From Silanimonas sp. (GTDB lineage Bacteria; Pseudomonadota; Gammaproteobacteria; Xanthomonadales; Xanthomonadaceae): a DNA stretch of 64,000 nucleotides. The notes under the pieces were generated by a model. The model was given only the letters and a program-made list of their open reading frames with translations. It ran no database searches and had not been told where the DNA came from. A program made the position numbers and the translations under genes. Each line of letters starts with the position of its first letter. The first letter of the stretch is position 1. The stretch spans positions 62,001-126,000 of the forward strand of contig NZ_JAPZQK010000022.1 in NCBI RefSeq assembly GCF_027530345.1, in the 5' to 3' direction. Positions 25,675 to 36,084 of this stretch are shown here, piece after piece.

Positions 25675-28581
25675 TCAGAACTTCACGGTCGCCGTCGCCC
25701 AGTAGTAGCGGCCCACGGTGTCGAACGTGCGCTCATCGGTATTACCGTTGAGCGAGTTGTTCTGGTAAATGATCGGCGGCTGCTTGTCGAACACGTTGTC
25801 GACGCCGATCTGGAACTTCGTCTTCCACGACTCGAGGTTATAGCCGACCTGCAGGTTGTGGTAGGTCTGCGAACCGCGATCGAACTGGCAGCCCGGCGTG
25901 CCGCCCGCGACGATGGCAAGGCCAAGGTCGGCGCAGACGTTGGTGCGGGTGTTCGGGAAGATCGCGCCGACGCTGAAGCCGCTCACGTAACGCGAGGTCC
26001 ACTGCGCGTCCCAGTCACCCATCGACCACCCCAGCGAGCCCAGCGAACGGACGCGGCTGTAGTTGCCGAGGCCGCCGTTGGCCGAGGACAGGAAGGTGCC
26101 GGCGAGGTACTGCTGCGCGACCACCTGGCCGAGGACGATCGTCTTGACGTCGAACTGCGCGGTGTAGGTCGTGTCCAGCGAGAACTGGAAGCTGCCGAAC
26201 GCGGTGTCCTCGAGGCGGTACTTCAGGCCGAAGTCCACGCCCTTCGTGTCGGTGCGGCCGACGTTGGCGTTGCGGTCGAACAGGCGGAGGATCTCGCCCG
26301 ACGCGTTGCGCGAGAACAGGTTGCAGAACTGCCCGTTGTTGAAGCAGTTGTTCAGGATGGTCTGCGTACCGACCGTGCCGATCGTGTCGTTCAGATAGAT
26401 GCGCCACAGGTCGACCGAGACCGACGCACCCTCCAGCCAGCTCGGATCGTAGATCACGCCGTACGTGAACACCTTGCCTTCTTCCGGCTGCAGGGTCGAG
26501 TTGCCGCCCTTGATCGCCGAGAGCTGCGTGTCGGTCTGGTTGAACGTGCCGTCGGTCGGGACGTTCGCGCAAGCGAGGCGCTGCGGGCTGCCGACCGGCG
26601 CACCGCGCCAGCGGTTGCAGGGGTCGGAGAAGCTGTCCGACGAAGCCGAATCACCCTGGAACAGGTCGTCGATCGTCGGGGCGCGGAACACCTTGTCGAC
26701 GGTGCCGCGGACGAGCAGGCCGTCGATCGGACGCCACTCGAGGCCGACCTTCCAGTTGGTCGTGCTGCCGAAGGTCGAGTAATCCGACCAGCGGGCACCG
26801 GCGATGGCGTTCAGGCTCTGCGCCAGCGGGGCGTCGGCGAGCAGCGGGAACAGCACTTCGCCGTAGACCTCCGTCACGTCGAACTCGCCGACGGCGCGCG
26901 TGGTGCAGGCTTCCGACGAGATGAGGCAGGTGTAGTTGGTGGGGTCGACGACGGCGAGGAAGCTCGGTTCGAACGCCGAGGATTCCTTGCGGTACTCGAC
27001 GCCGAAAGCACCACCGACGACGCCGGCCGGCAGCTCGAACAGGTCACCCGAGGCGTTGGCGTAGAAGTTCTTCAGCGTCGCGTCGGTCTTGTTGATCGAC
27101 GGCGACGAAATGCGCGCCAGCGCCGCCTGGTCGGCCGGCGACGACAGGTCGCCGAAGAAGTTGACGGGAGTGCAGTTCGCGATCGGGGCCGCCGGGGTAC
27201 CGCAGCGGATCACGCCGCCCGCATCGCGGAAAGACGGGCCGAGCGCGCTGGCCAGCGCCGGGGTGAACAGGTAGCCGGTCGACAGGCCGCTCTGCTCGAG
27301 CTTGCCGTAGGTCATGCCGACGTCGTACGACCACGAGCTGTCGCCGATCGCGCCTTCGAAGCCGGTCGAGATCTGCGTCACGTCCGTGTTGAAGGAGAAG
27401 CGGCGGTTGCCGATGGCCGACAGGCGCAGGCGCAGGTCGTTGCCGACGAGCCCGCCGGTCAGGCCCGCGAAGGGCCAGAACACGCTGTTCGGGGAGATCG
27501 TCACTTCGTCCTGGCCCGGGCGGGCGTCGAACGGCAGCGGGGCGATCTGGCCGTAGGCGCGGGTGCTCTGGTTGTAGAGCTCGGCGTAGGCCGTGACGTT
27601 GTCATTGATGTTGAAGCGGCCGGAGAAGAACGCGCCGGCGCGCTCCTGCGGCGTCAGCTGCAGGTTGCCGACGGCCTGGTAGTTGAACAGGTCGGTGGCG
27701 TTGTTGAAGCAACGGAAGTCGGACCACTGCGTGCCGGGGCGGCCGGCGATGCGGGTCAGCGCGACGGTGGCGCCGGTGCCGGCGCAGTTGATGCCGTTCG
27801 CGGCGGCGTTGGTGCGAGGCACCGAATAGCGGCCCGTGGTGGTGCGGCTCGAGCCGCCGACGGTGACCGTGCCGGAGTACAGGGTCAGGGCGTTGCGCGA
27901 GTACTCGCGGTCGGCGGCCAGAACCTCGCGCTGGTCGTTGTAGTTCAGGTTGAGCAGCACGTTGCCGCGCTCGCCGGACCAGCCGTAGGTCACGTTGCCG
28001 GTCGTGCGCTCGGCGTCACCTTCGCTCGACTGGCCGTAGCCGACCGACAGCTCGCCGCCGTCGAAATCGCGCTTCAGGATGAAGTTGACGACGCCGCCGA
28101 TGGCGTCGGTGCCGTAGATGGCCGAGGCGCCGCCCTTCAGGACTTCGACGCGCGCGATGGCGGCCATCGGGATCGAGTTGATGTCGTTGTAGACCATCCG
28201 ACGGCCGTTGAGCAGCGTCAGCGTGCGCTCGTCACCGATGCCGCGCAGCGAGACGGTGGCCTCGCCGGTGCCGCCGCCGTTGTTCACGGAGGGGTTGGTC
28301 GCCGCGCCCGAGATGGCGGGGATGTCCTGCAGGAAGTCGCCGATCGTCGCCGCACCGGTGCGGTCGATGGCAGCGGCGTCGATGGTGAAGACCGGAGTCG
28401 CGGTCTCGGCGTCGACGCGGCGGATGCGGCTACCGGTCACGACGACGGCGTCGAGGGTCTGGGCTTCTTCGCCGGCGGGGGCGGTCTGCGCGAAGGTCGG
28501 GGCGCCGATGGCGGCGGTGCTGGCGATGCCGAGCACCAACGCGCGCTGAACGCTTGCGGCGAGCGGATTACGTTGCGTCAT
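25675..28581 (-). CDS. TonB-dependent outer-membrane receptor (large)
   Basis: Outer-membrane receptor of 968 residues. Signal peptide at the start (LVLGIASTAAIGAPTFAQ), a TonB-box-like stretch (TLDAVVVTGSRI), and a plug with DFLQDIPAISG, LRGIGDERTLTLLNGRRM and VEVLKGGASAIYGTDAIGGV. The barrel ends ATATVKF, with a terminal Phe. AAGGA lies about 10 bases before the start. Several loop Cys pairs (CTTRAVG and CNPLSNR-type contexts) may form disulfides. Its neighbours, a sulfotransferase and two dioxygenases, hint that the ligand or the receptor system involves modified peptides or polymers; that link is inference from proximity. The 278-base upstream gap has an AT-rich patch near 28688-28712 but no clear promoter. 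Confidence 0.94.
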   Translation of the reverse strand: MTQRNPLAASVQRALVLGIASTAAIGAPTFAQTAPAGEEAQTLDAVVVTGSRIRRVDAETATPVFTIDAAAIDRTGAATIGDFLQDIPAISGAATNPSVNNGGGTGEATVSLRGIGDERTLTLLNGRRMVYNDINSIPMAAIARVEVLKGGASAIYGTDAIGGVVNFILKRDFDGGELSVGYGQSSEGDAERTTGNVTYGWSGERGNVLLNLNYNDQREVLAADREYSRNALTLYSGTVTVGGSSRTTTGRYSVPRTNAAANGINCAGTGATVALTRIAGRPGTQWSDFRCFNNATDLFNYQAVGNLQLTPQERAGAFFSGRFNINDNVTAYAELYNQSTRAYGQIAPLPFDARPGQDEVTISPNSVFWPFAGLTGGLVGNDLRLRLSAIGNRRFSFNTDVTQISTGFEGAIGDSSWSYDVGMTYGKLEQSGLSTGYLFTPALASALGPSFRDAGGVIRCGTPAAPIANCTPVNFFGDLSSPADQAALARISSPSINKTDATLKNFYANASGDLFELPAGVVGGAFGVEYRKESSAFEPSFLAVVDPTNYTCLISSEACTTRAVGEFDVTEVYGEVLFPLLADAPLAQSLNAIAGARWSDYSTFGSTTNWKVGLEWRPIDGLLVRGTVDKVFRAPTIDDLFQGDSASSDSFSDPCNRWRGAPVGSPQRLACANVPTDGTFNQTDTQLSAIKGGNSTLQPEEGKVFTYGVIYDPSWLEGASVSVDLWRIYLNDTIGTVGTQTILNNCFNNGQFCNLFSRNASGEILRLFDRNANVGRTDTKGVDFGLKYRLEDTAFGSFQFSLDTTYTAQFDVKTIVLGQVVAQQYLAGTFLSSANGGLGNYSRVRSLGSLGWSMGDWDAQWTSRYVSGFSVGAIFPNTRTNVCADLGLAIVAGGTPGCQFDRGSQTYHNLQVGYNLESWKTKFQIGVDNVFDKQPPIIYQNNSLNGNTDERTFDTVGRYYWATATVKF

Positions 28582-28767
28582 GGGGTTGTAGTCCTTGCTG
28601 GTCGATCATGAAGGAGGCTGGCTGACGAGACGCTGCCGCGTCGACGCCCGGTCAAAAGGCTGTGCGGGCCGTGTGACCAGCGACAACGTTTAATACTTCC
28701 TTCACTTCAAGTCCAGTGCCGCCCCGCGAGGAGCGCCCGCGATGCTCGCGCCGCGTGCCAAGTGGTT

Positions 28768-28804
28768 GATTGAAAAGAAAACACCCGCCGGGGAAGGCGG
28801 GTGT
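28768..28804 (-). terminator. Intrinsic terminator of the PfkB kinase gene
   Basis: ACACCCGCC-GGGGAA-GGCGGGTGT (28781-28804) is a perfect 9-bp hairpin. Read leftward it is followed by TTTTCTTTTC. It ends the leftward kinase gene that stops at 28860. Confidence 0.85.
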
Positions 28805-28859
28805 CGACGGGCTTGTCAAGGGGGCGCGTACCGGCCGCTCGCGCGGCGGCAGCGGGCCG

Positions 28860-29795
28860 TCAGAGCGCGTAGCCGAACTGCTGGCGGAACTGCTCGGCGA
28901 ACTGGGCGTAGTCGAAGCGCTGGTTCTGCGGGCCCAGGTGCTCGATCTTCAGGGCGCCCATCAGGCTGGCGATGCGGCCGGTGGTGGCCAGGTCCAGGCC
29001 GTTCATGAAGCCGAAGATCAGGCCGGCCCGGTAGGCGTCGCCGCAGCCGGTGGGGTCCACGACCCGCATGGCGGTGGCCGAGGGGATGTGGATCATGCCG
29101 TCCGGGGTGTGGACCTCGGAGCCCTTCGGGCCGCGGGTGATGAAGTAGGCCTTCACCTTGCTGGCGATGACCTCGGCCGACCACCCGGTGCGCTCCTGCA
29201 ACAGGCTCGACTCGTAGTCGTTGACCGTCACGTAGGTCGCCTGGTCGATCATCCGGCGCAGTTCCTCGCCGTTGTAGAGCGGCATGGCCTGGCCGGGGTC
29301 GAAGATGAAGGGGATGCCGCACTCGGCGAACTCGGTGCAGTTCTGCAGCATGGCCTCGTAGCCATCCGGCCCGACGATGCCGAAACCCACGCCCGGCACG
29401 TCGCGCACGTGGTTCTCGTAGCTGCGCATCATGGCCCCGGGATGGAAGGCGGTGATCTGGTTGTCGTCGAGATCGGTGGTGATGAAGGCCTGTGCCGTAT
29501 AGAGGTCGGCGATCTCCTTCACATGGGTCAGGGGGATGCCCAGATCGCTGAAGTGGGCCCGGTAGGGGGCGAAATCGGCGCCCACGGTGGCCATGGGCAG
29601 CGGTTTGCCGCCGAGCAGATGCAGGTTGTAGGCGATGTTGCCGGCGCAGCCGCCGAACTCGCGGCGCATCCGCGGGACGAGGAACGACACATTCAGGATG
29701 TGCACCTTGTCCGGCAGGATGTGGTTCTTGAACTGGTCCTGGAACACCATGATGGTGTCGTAGGCCAGCGAGCCGCAGATCAGGGCAGCAGTCAT
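28860..29795 (-). CDS. PfkB family carbohydrate/adenosine kinase
   Basis: Ribokinase-fold kinase of 311 residues that phosphorylates a sugar or nucleoside with ATP in the cytoplasm. FGGCAGNIAYNLHLLGG is the first PfkB signature, and DPTGCGDAYRAGLIFGFMNG the second, with the catalytic Asp in GCGDAYRAG. The N-terminus (ICGSLAYDTIM) and the DLYTAQAFITTDLDDNQI lid segment resemble the adenosine-kinase branch, but the substrate cannot be fixed from sequence. GAGGA upstream supports 29795. It has its own terminator and is divergent from mreB, so it is a single-gene unit. Confidence 0.9.
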   Translation of the reverse strand: MTAALICGSLAYDTIMVFQDQFKNHILPDKVHILNVSFLVPRMRREFGGCAGNIAYNLHLLGGKPLPMATVGADFAPYRAHFSDLGIPLTHVKEIADLYTAQAFITTDLDDNQITAFHPGAMMRSYENHVRDVPGVGFGIVGPDGYEAMLQNCTEFAECGIPFIFDPGQAMPLYNGEELRRMIDQATYVTVNDYESSLLQERTGWSAEVIASKVKAYFITRGPKGSEVHTPDGMIHIPSATAMRVVDPTGCGDAYRAGLIFGFMNGLDLATTGRIASLMGALKIEHLGPQNQRFDYAQFAEQFRQQFGYAL

Positions 29796-29899
29796 CGGAT
29801 CGGTCCTCAGGGGTCGTCGTAAGCGCGCCCCGGCCGGATGACGGGTGCCGCGCGGTGCCCGGTGGCGGCCGGGCGGGCCGCGAAGGATACCCGCATTAA

Positions 29900-31027
<1,128 letters not shown>

Positions 31028-31058
31028 ACCCCGGCACGCCGACGACCGCCCGGCACCC

Positions 31059-32048
31059 GTGATCCACTCCGGCTCGCCATCGCCGAAACTTTCGGAAGCG
31101 GCCGCCGGCACGCTGCCGCTGTTGGCCTGCATCACCCTCTCCGCCGTGCTGATGGTGGCCGACCATCGCGGTGACCTTTCGCCGAAGGTGCGCGCCGCGC
31201 TGTCCACGGCGGTCGAGCCGGTCTGGCGTTTCGCCGCCCTGCCGGCCGCGCTGTGGCGGTGGGCCGACACGGCGCTGAGCCGCCAGCAGGTGCTGGCCGA
31301 CGAGACCATCACCCTGCGCCGCGAGCTGCAGCTGCGCGATGCGCAACTGGCACGCCTCGAGGCGGTCGCCCGCGAAAACCAGCGCCTGCGCGCCTTGCTC
31401 GGGGGCACCGGCGATTTCCGCCTGGCCGTACAGATGGCCGGCATCGTCGACGTGGACCTCGACCCATGGCGCCAGCGCGTCCGGCTCGACCGCGGCAGTG
31501 CCGAGGGCGTCGAGGTGGGCCAGGCCGTGATCGACGCCGGCGGCATGCTGGGGCAGGTGGTGCAGGTGTCCGAGCATGGCGCGACGGCCCTGCTGCTCAC
31601 CGACGCCAGCCATTCGGTGCCGGTGCAGGTGGTGCGCACCGGCTTGCGCCTCGTCGCCGTCGGCACCGGTCGAAGCGACAGCCTGCGCGTGCCGAACATT
31701 CCGCAGTCGGCCGACATCCGCGCGGGCGACCTGTTGGTCACGTCGGGCATCGGCGGTCGCTTTCCCGCCGGTTTCGCGGTGGGCACGGTGCGGGCCGTGG
31801 GACCGGAAGACACCCGTCTGTTCCTCGTGGCTGAAGTGACGCCCGCCGCCCAGCTCGATCGCGGCCTCGAAGTCCTGCTGGTGATGCGGGGCGAGATCGA
31901 CATCGACGTGGGGCCGCCGATCCCGGAGGGCTACCGTGATCCCGAACCGGGCGCGTCGGAGACGCCTCCCGCGGCGCCGGTGATCCCGTCCACGCCGTCG
32001 GCTGACGCCCCGGCGCCAGCGCCAACGGCACCGGAGGCGCGCGAATGA
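31059..32048 (+). CDS. mreC: Rod-shape determining protein MreC
   Basis: Inner-membrane periplasmic scaffold of the elongasome, 329 residues. One N-terminal membrane helix (LPLLACITLSAVLMVAD), a coiled coil (about 80-115, ITLRRELQLRDAQLARLEAV), then the two-lobed beta domain with DPWRQRVRLDRGSAEGVEVG, GMLGQVVQVSEHGATALLLT and DLLVTSGIGGRFPAGFAVG. It ends in a Pro/Ala-rich tail of about 40 residues. The start codon is GTG at 31059. The stop overlaps the mreD start by four bases. Confidence 0.96.
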   Translation: MIHSGSPSPKLSEAAAGTLPLLACITLSAVLMVADHRGDLSPKVRAALSTAVEPVWRFAALPAALWRWADTALSRQQVLADETITLRRELQLRDAQLARLEAVARENQRLRALLGGTGDFRLAVQMAGIVDVDLDPWRQRVRLDRGSAEGVEVGQAVIDAGGMLGQVVQVSEHGATALLLTDASHSVPVQVVRTGLRLVAVGTGRSDSLRVPNIPQSADIRAGDLLVTSGIGGRFPAGFAVGTVRAVGPEDTRLFLVAEVTPAAQLDRGLEVLLVMRGEIDIDVGPPIPEGYRDPEPGASETPPAAPVIPSTPSADAPAPAPTAPEARE

Positions 32049-32539
32049 ATCGCGACACGCCCGTCTGGCTCCGGCTGGGCAGCCTCGCCTTCGGCCTGCT
32101 GTTCCTCGTACTGCCGCTGCCAGCGCCCTTCGACACGCTGCGTCCGCACCTGCTGGCGCTGGCGCTGGTGTATTGGGCGCTGGAGTCGCCGGGCCGCGGC
32201 GGCATGGCGCTGGCCTGGGTCGCCGGCCTGTTGGCCGACGTGGTGGCCGGCACGCTGCTGGGCGAGCAGGCGCTGCGCATGGCCGTGCTGGTGTTCCTGG
32301 TGCAGCGCTTCCGCGCGCAGTTGCGCTTCTTCCCGCTGTGGCAGCAGTCGGCGGCGGTGGGCCTGCTGCTGGTCAACGACTTCGCCCTGATGGCCTCGAT
32401 CCGTCTGATCGCCGGGGCCGGCCTGCCCGGCTGGGGGCCGGCGCTGGCGCCGCTGGTCGGGCTGGTGGTGTGGCCCTGGGGCTTCCTGCTGCTGGATTCG
32501 CTGCGCCTGCGGCATCGCGAGCGGGCCGGCGGCCGATGA
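32045..32539 (+). CDS. mreD: Rod-shape determining protein MreD
   Basis: Integral membrane partner of MreC, 164 residues and about five helices, typical size for MreD. Segments such as ALVYWALESPGRGGMALAWV and LLADVVAGTLLGEQALRMAV match the family. ATGA overlaps join it to mreC upstream and to the PBP2 gene downstream, so the whole set should be made in fixed ratio. Confidence 0.93.
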   Translation: MNRDTPVWLRLGSLAFGLLFLVLPLPAPFDTLRPHLLALALVYWALESPGRGGMALAWVAGLLADVVAGTLLGEQALRMAVLVFLVQRFRAQLRFFPLWQQSAAVGLLLVNDFALMASIRLIAGAGLPGWGPALAPLVGLVVWPWGFLLLDSLRLRHRERAGGR

Positions 32540-34497
32540 GGCGGTGGCGCGCCCGTCCCGTCCGCAATGCCGCGGCCGAAGGCGAGCAGTTCCGCCGCCG
32601 CGCCCTGCTCGCGGCTGTCGGTGTCGCCTCGGCCCTCGGCGCCCTCGCGCTGGGCTACGGCCGGCTGCAGATCCAGCAGCACGAGGAGTACGCCACGCGC
32701 TCCGAGGAAAACCGCATCCGGCTCGATCCCATCGTGCCGGCGCGTGGCCTCGTCTACGACCGCAACGGCGTGCTGCTGGCCGACAACGCGCCCGCCTACC
32801 GGCTCGACATCGTTCCCGAGCGCGTCGAGGACATGCCACAGCTGCTGGCCGCGCTGCGCGAGCGCGTCGCGCTGTCCGAGGATGAACTCCGCCGCTTCGA
32901 TAACGCCCGCAAGGGCTCGCGGCGCTTCAAGCCAATCGCCTTGAAGCTGCGCCTCTCCGAAGAAGAGATCGCTCGGCTCGCCGTCGACCGTCACCGCTTC
33001 CCCGGCGTCGAGGTGGTGCCCTACCTGACGCGGCGCTACCCCTTCGGCGAACTCACGGCGCACATCGTCGGCTACGTCGGGCGCATCGACCAGGATGACG
33101 TCGATGCCTTGGAGGCGCGCGGTGAGTCGCGCTTCGCGGCGCTGCCGCACATCGGCAAGACCGGCCTGGAGCGCTACTACGAGAGCCGGCTGCGCGGCGA
33201 CGTCGGCTACCAGGAGGTCGAGACGAATGTCGAGAACCGCCCGCTGCGCGTGCTGCGCCGGCACGACGCGAAGCCCGGCGCCGACCTGCACCTGAGCATC
33301 GATATCGCCCTGCAGAAGGCCATGGTCGAAGCTTTCGAGGGCAAGCATGGCGCGGCGATCGCGATCGATCCCAAGACCGGCGAGATCCTCGCCATGGTCA
33401 GCCTGCCGAGCTACGACCCGAACCTGTTCGTCGGCGGCATTTCCTTCGACGACTACCGTCGGCTCAACGAGGACGTGGCCCGTCCGCTTTTCAACCGCAA
33501 TGTCCTTGGCGGTTTTCCGCCGGGCTCGACGCTGAAGCCCTTCATGGCGCTGGCGGGCTTGGACGAAGGCTTGATCACCCCAGAGACCACCGTGTTCTCC
33601 AGTGGCGCCTACCGGTTGCCGGGCCAGGCGCGCGAGTACCGCGATTGGCGCCCGGGCGGCCACGGCACGATCAACCTGCGCGAGTCGCTGGCGCAGTCGG
33701 TCAACACCTACTACTTCGACCTGGCCATGAAGCTGGGCATCGACCGGATCAGCACCGATTTCGATCGCATGGGCTTCGGCAAGCCGACGGGCATCGACCT
33801 CACCGGCGAAGCCTCAGGGGTATTGCCCAGCCGCGAGTGGAAGCAGCGCCGCTTCAGGCAGGTCTGGTACCCCGGCGAGACGGTGATCGCCGGCATCGGG
33901 CAGGGCTACTGGGTGGTGACGCCGCTGCAACTGGCGCAAGGCACGGCGATGCTGGCCGGCGACGGACAACTGCGACGCCCACACCTCGTCCGAGCGACGC
34001 AGGCCGGCTTCGGCGCACCCCGTCTGCCCGAGCCGCAGCCGGCGCCGCTGCCGGTGGTCCACGATCCGGCGCACCTCGCAGCGGTCCGCGACGGCCTCGT
34101 CGCCACCATGCACGGGCCGACCGGTTCGGGCGCTCGTGCCGCCGTCGGCGCGCATTACCTGATGGCGGGCAAGACCGGCACGGCCCAGCGGGTGAGCCGG
34201 CAGGGCACCGAGCGCCTCGACCCCAACAAGCTGCCCTATCACCTTCGCCACCAGGCCCTGTTCGTCGGATATGCGCCCGCCGAGGCGCCCACCATCGCCG
34301 TGGCCTTGGTCGTTGAACACGGCGGATCGGGCTCGCTGGCGGCTGCGCCGGTGGCCCGACGCATCTTCGATGCCTGGATCGGCCCGCCGCCGGCGGCCCC
34401 ACCGACGTTGCCAGCGGAGGCTCCCGGGGCGACGGCGGCGCCGACGCCCGCCGAACCCGCCGTGCTCCCGCCCGCCGCCCCGGAGTCGCGCGAATGA
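32536..34497 (+). CDS. mrdA: Penicillin-binding protein 2 (elongation transpeptidase)
   Basis: Cross-links peptidoglycan during cell elongation. 653 residues: a short cytoplasmic tail, one membrane helix (about 25-45), the pedestal domain with IVPARGLVYDRNGVLLADN, and the transpeptidase domain. Active-site motifs are intact: GSTLKP with Ser331 and Lys334, SVN in LAQSVNTYYFD, and KTGTAQ at 546-551. The tail after the enzyme is Ala/Pro-rich. The start at 32536 is set by the ATGA overlap with mreD; the frame is open upstream, inside mreD, but is not conserved there. It works with RodA encoded next. Confidence 0.97.
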   Translation: MRRWRARPVRNAAAEGEQFRRRALLAAVGVASALGALALGYGRLQIQQHEEYATRSEENRIRLDPIVPARGLVYDRNGVLLADNAPAYRLDIVPERVEDMPQLLAALRERVALSEDELRRFDNARKGSRRFKPIALKLRLSEEEIARLAVDRHRFPGVEVVPYLTRRYPFGELTAHIVGYVGRIDQDDVDALEARGESRFAALPHIGKTGLERYYESRLRGDVGYQEVETNVENRPLRVLRRHDAKPGADLHLSIDIALQKAMVEAFEGKHGAAIAIDPKTGEILAMVSLPSYDPNLFVGGISFDDYRRLNEDVARPLFNRNVLGGFPPGSTLKPFMALAGLDEGLITPETTVFSSGAYRLPGQAREYRDWRPGGHGTINLRESLAQSVNTYYFDLAMKLGIDRISTDFDRMGFGKPTGIDLTGEASGVLPSREWKQRRFRQVWYPGETVIAGIGQGYWVVTPLQLAQGTAMLAGDGQLRRPHLVRATQAGFGAPRLPEPQPAPLPVVHDPAHLAAVRDGLVATMHGPTGSGARAAVGAHYLMAGKTGTAQRVSRQGTERLDPNKLPYHLRHQALFVGYAPAEAPTIAVALVVEHGGSGSLAAAPVARRIFDAWIGPPPAAPPTLPAEAPGATAAPTPAEPAVLPPAAPESRE

Positions 34498-35600
34498 ACG
34501 TACTCGTGCGCGTCTTCAGCGCCTTCGCCTGGCGTTGGCTCGACAAGGTGGATCTGCCGCTGCTGCTCGGGCTCTGCGCCATCATGGCCATCAGCCTCGT
34601 CGTGCAGGCCAGTGCGGGCGGCGACGTCGATTCGGTCGTGAAGCAGGCCGCGCGCTTCGCCGTCGGCCTCGGTGCCCTGCTGATGCTGTCGCGCCTCGCG
34701 CCGTCCACCCTGCGGCAATGGACGCCGTTGGCCTACCTCGCCAGCCTCGTGCTGCTGGGCCTGGTGTTCGCCGTCGGCACGGGCCGCAGCGCGAACCTGT
34801 GGATCGACCTCAAGGTGTTCTATCTGCAGCCCGGCGAACTGCTGAAACTCAGCGTGCCGATGATGGTGGCCTGGTTCCTCCACCAGGCCCACCTGCCGCC
34901 GCAGTGGCGCACGCTGGGCATCACCGCCGTGATCATCGGCTTGCCGGTCGGCCTCACCATCCTGCAGCCCGACTTCGGTACGGGCCTGCTGGTCGGGGCC
35001 TCGGGCGTGTTCGCCGTCTTCCTCGCCGGCATCGCCTGGTGGCGTATCGGGCTGTTCGCCGGCCTTGGCCTCGCCGCGCTGCCGGTGGGCTGGCAGTTCC
35101 TGATGCCCTACCAGCGCGACCGCATCCTCACCTTCCTTGACCCGGAATCCGACCCGCTCGGCACCGGCTGGAACATCATCCAGTCGAAGATCGCCATCGG
35201 CTCCGGCGGCGCGACGGGCAAGGGCTGGGGGCAGGGCACCCAAGCCCACCTCGATTTCCTGCCCGAGCACACCACGGATTTCGTGTTCTCCGTGTTCTCG
35301 GAGGAATTCGGCTGGCTCGGCGTGCTGGTGCTGCTGGCGCTGTACTTCTTCGTCGTGGCGCGCTCCCTGTGGCTGGCCTCGCAGGCCCGCGACACCTACG
35401 GCCGCCTGCTGGCCGGCGCGTTGGCGCTGACCTTCTCCGTCTACGTGATCGTGAATGCCGGCATGGTGGCGGGCTTCCTGCCGGTCGTGGGCGTGCCGAT
35501 GCCGTTGCTGAGCTACGGCGGCACGTCGGCGGTATCGCTGTTGGCCGGCTTCGGCATGGTGATGGCGGCGGGTGCGCACCGGCGGACGTGGGGCGGCTGA
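34494..35600 (+). CDS. rodA: Peptidoglycan glycosyltransferase RodA
   Basis: SEDS-family polymerase of the elongasome, 368 residues with about ten membrane helices. Family segments: DLKVFYLQPGELLKLSVPMM, LQPDFGTGLLVG (holding the conserved Asp), GWNIIQSKIAIGSGG, KGWGQGTQAHLDFLPEHTTD and LPVVGVPMPLLSYGGTS. Also known as mrdB. It overlaps mrdA by four bases. Repeat element B follows directly, so the mreB-rodA transcript may end or be processed there. Confidence 0.97.
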   Translation: MNVLVRVFSAFAWRWLDKVDLPLLLGLCAIMAISLVVQASAGGDVDSVVKQAARFAVGLGALLMLSRLAPSTLRQWTPLAYLASLVLLGLVFAVGTGRSANLWIDLKVFYLQPGELLKLSVPMMVAWFLHQAHLPPQWRTLGITAVIIGLPVGLTILQPDFGTGLLVGASGVFAVFLAGIAWWRIGLFAGLGLAALPVGWQFLMPYQRDRILTFLDPESDPLGTGWNIIQSKIAIGSGGATGKGWGQGTQAHLDFLPEHTTDFVFSVFSEEFGWLGVLVLLALYFFVVARSLWLASQARDTYGRLLAGALALTFSVYVIVNAGMVAGFLPVVGVPMPLLSYGGTSAVSLLAGFGMVMAAGAHRRTWGG

Positions 35601-35644
35601 GCAGAGCCGCTGCGAGCGCTCGCGCACGGTGCCACGGCCGGCAT

Positions 35645-35794
35645 GCGAGGCTGGCCCGCCCCGTCACCTTCCCGATGGTCTGCCCGGCGGCCCGCTCGAA
35701 GGGTACGTCCGTGTACCTCGAGCGGCGGCGCATCCATGCGCCGCCCTCCGGGCTATCGCCTGGGCACCGCGTCGGGGCTCCTTATTCGCCTCGC
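35645..35794 (-). repeat. Repeat arm B1 (inverted orientation)
   Basis: Copy 3 of the unit, read leftward. Hairpin 35692-35725: CCGCTCGA pairs with TCGAGCGG, inner stem GGTAC/GTACC, and two unpaired bases reading CT on this strand. It also has a GGCGCATGGATGCGCC hairpin (about 35727-35742), matching GGCGCAGGGATGCGCC in arm A1. Confidence 0.85.
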
Positions 35795-35933
35795 ATGCCG
35801 GTCGTGGCGCTGGCGCGGCGCTCCACCACCCACTCCGCGACCCCTAGCACGTGCAAGCAACTCGCGAGATGGCTGACGTGTCGCAAGCCTTCAAACTTGC
35901 GGAGAACTCGCGACCTTGCGCGGAGCGGCCCGC

Positions 35934-36084
35934 GTGCGGCGAATCAGGAGCCCCGGCGCGCTGTTGAGGGGCAAGCCCCGAAGGGGTCGCGCAGGGATGC
36001 GCGATCGGCTCAAGGGGCAGGAGCCCCCTTTGGGCCGACCGCCGGAAATCTCGCCGAGAAGGTCATGGGGCGGGCCAGCCTCGC
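35934..36084 (+). repeat. Repeat arm B2
   Basis: Copy 4 of the unit. GCGAATCAGGAGCCCCGGCG block at its start, GGGCGGGCCAGCCTCGC at its end. Hairpin 36005-36038: TCGGCTCAA pairs with TTGGGCCGA, inner GGGGC/GCCCC, loop AGGA, and an unpaired CT at 36028-36029. CCGCCGG follows. Confidence 0.85.

Larger units (their letters stand above)
35645..36084. repeat. Repeat element B: second inverted pair of structured repeats
   Basis: Occupies most of the 602-base gap between rodA and mltB. Arms at 35645-35794 (inverted) and 35934-36084 (direct) surround a 139-base centre. Outer ends GCGAGGCTGGCCCGCCCCGT and GGGGCGGGCCAGCCTCGC match element A almost base for base, as do the inner GGAGCCCC blocks, while the middles diverge. 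No credible gene, no transposase, no visible target duplication. The remaining 36085-36202 may hold the mltB promoter (TAAATT near 36147-36152). Confidence 0.85.

Noticed and set aside
25858-28611. Long rightward open frame opposite the large TonB receptor
   Set aside because: Same GC artefact; the receptor frame has a signal peptide, plug motifs and a terminator.
28688-28712. Sigma-70 promoter (TTGAAG and TATTAA) for the large TonB receptor
   Set aside because: The two hexamers are only nine bases apart, too close for a normal promoter.
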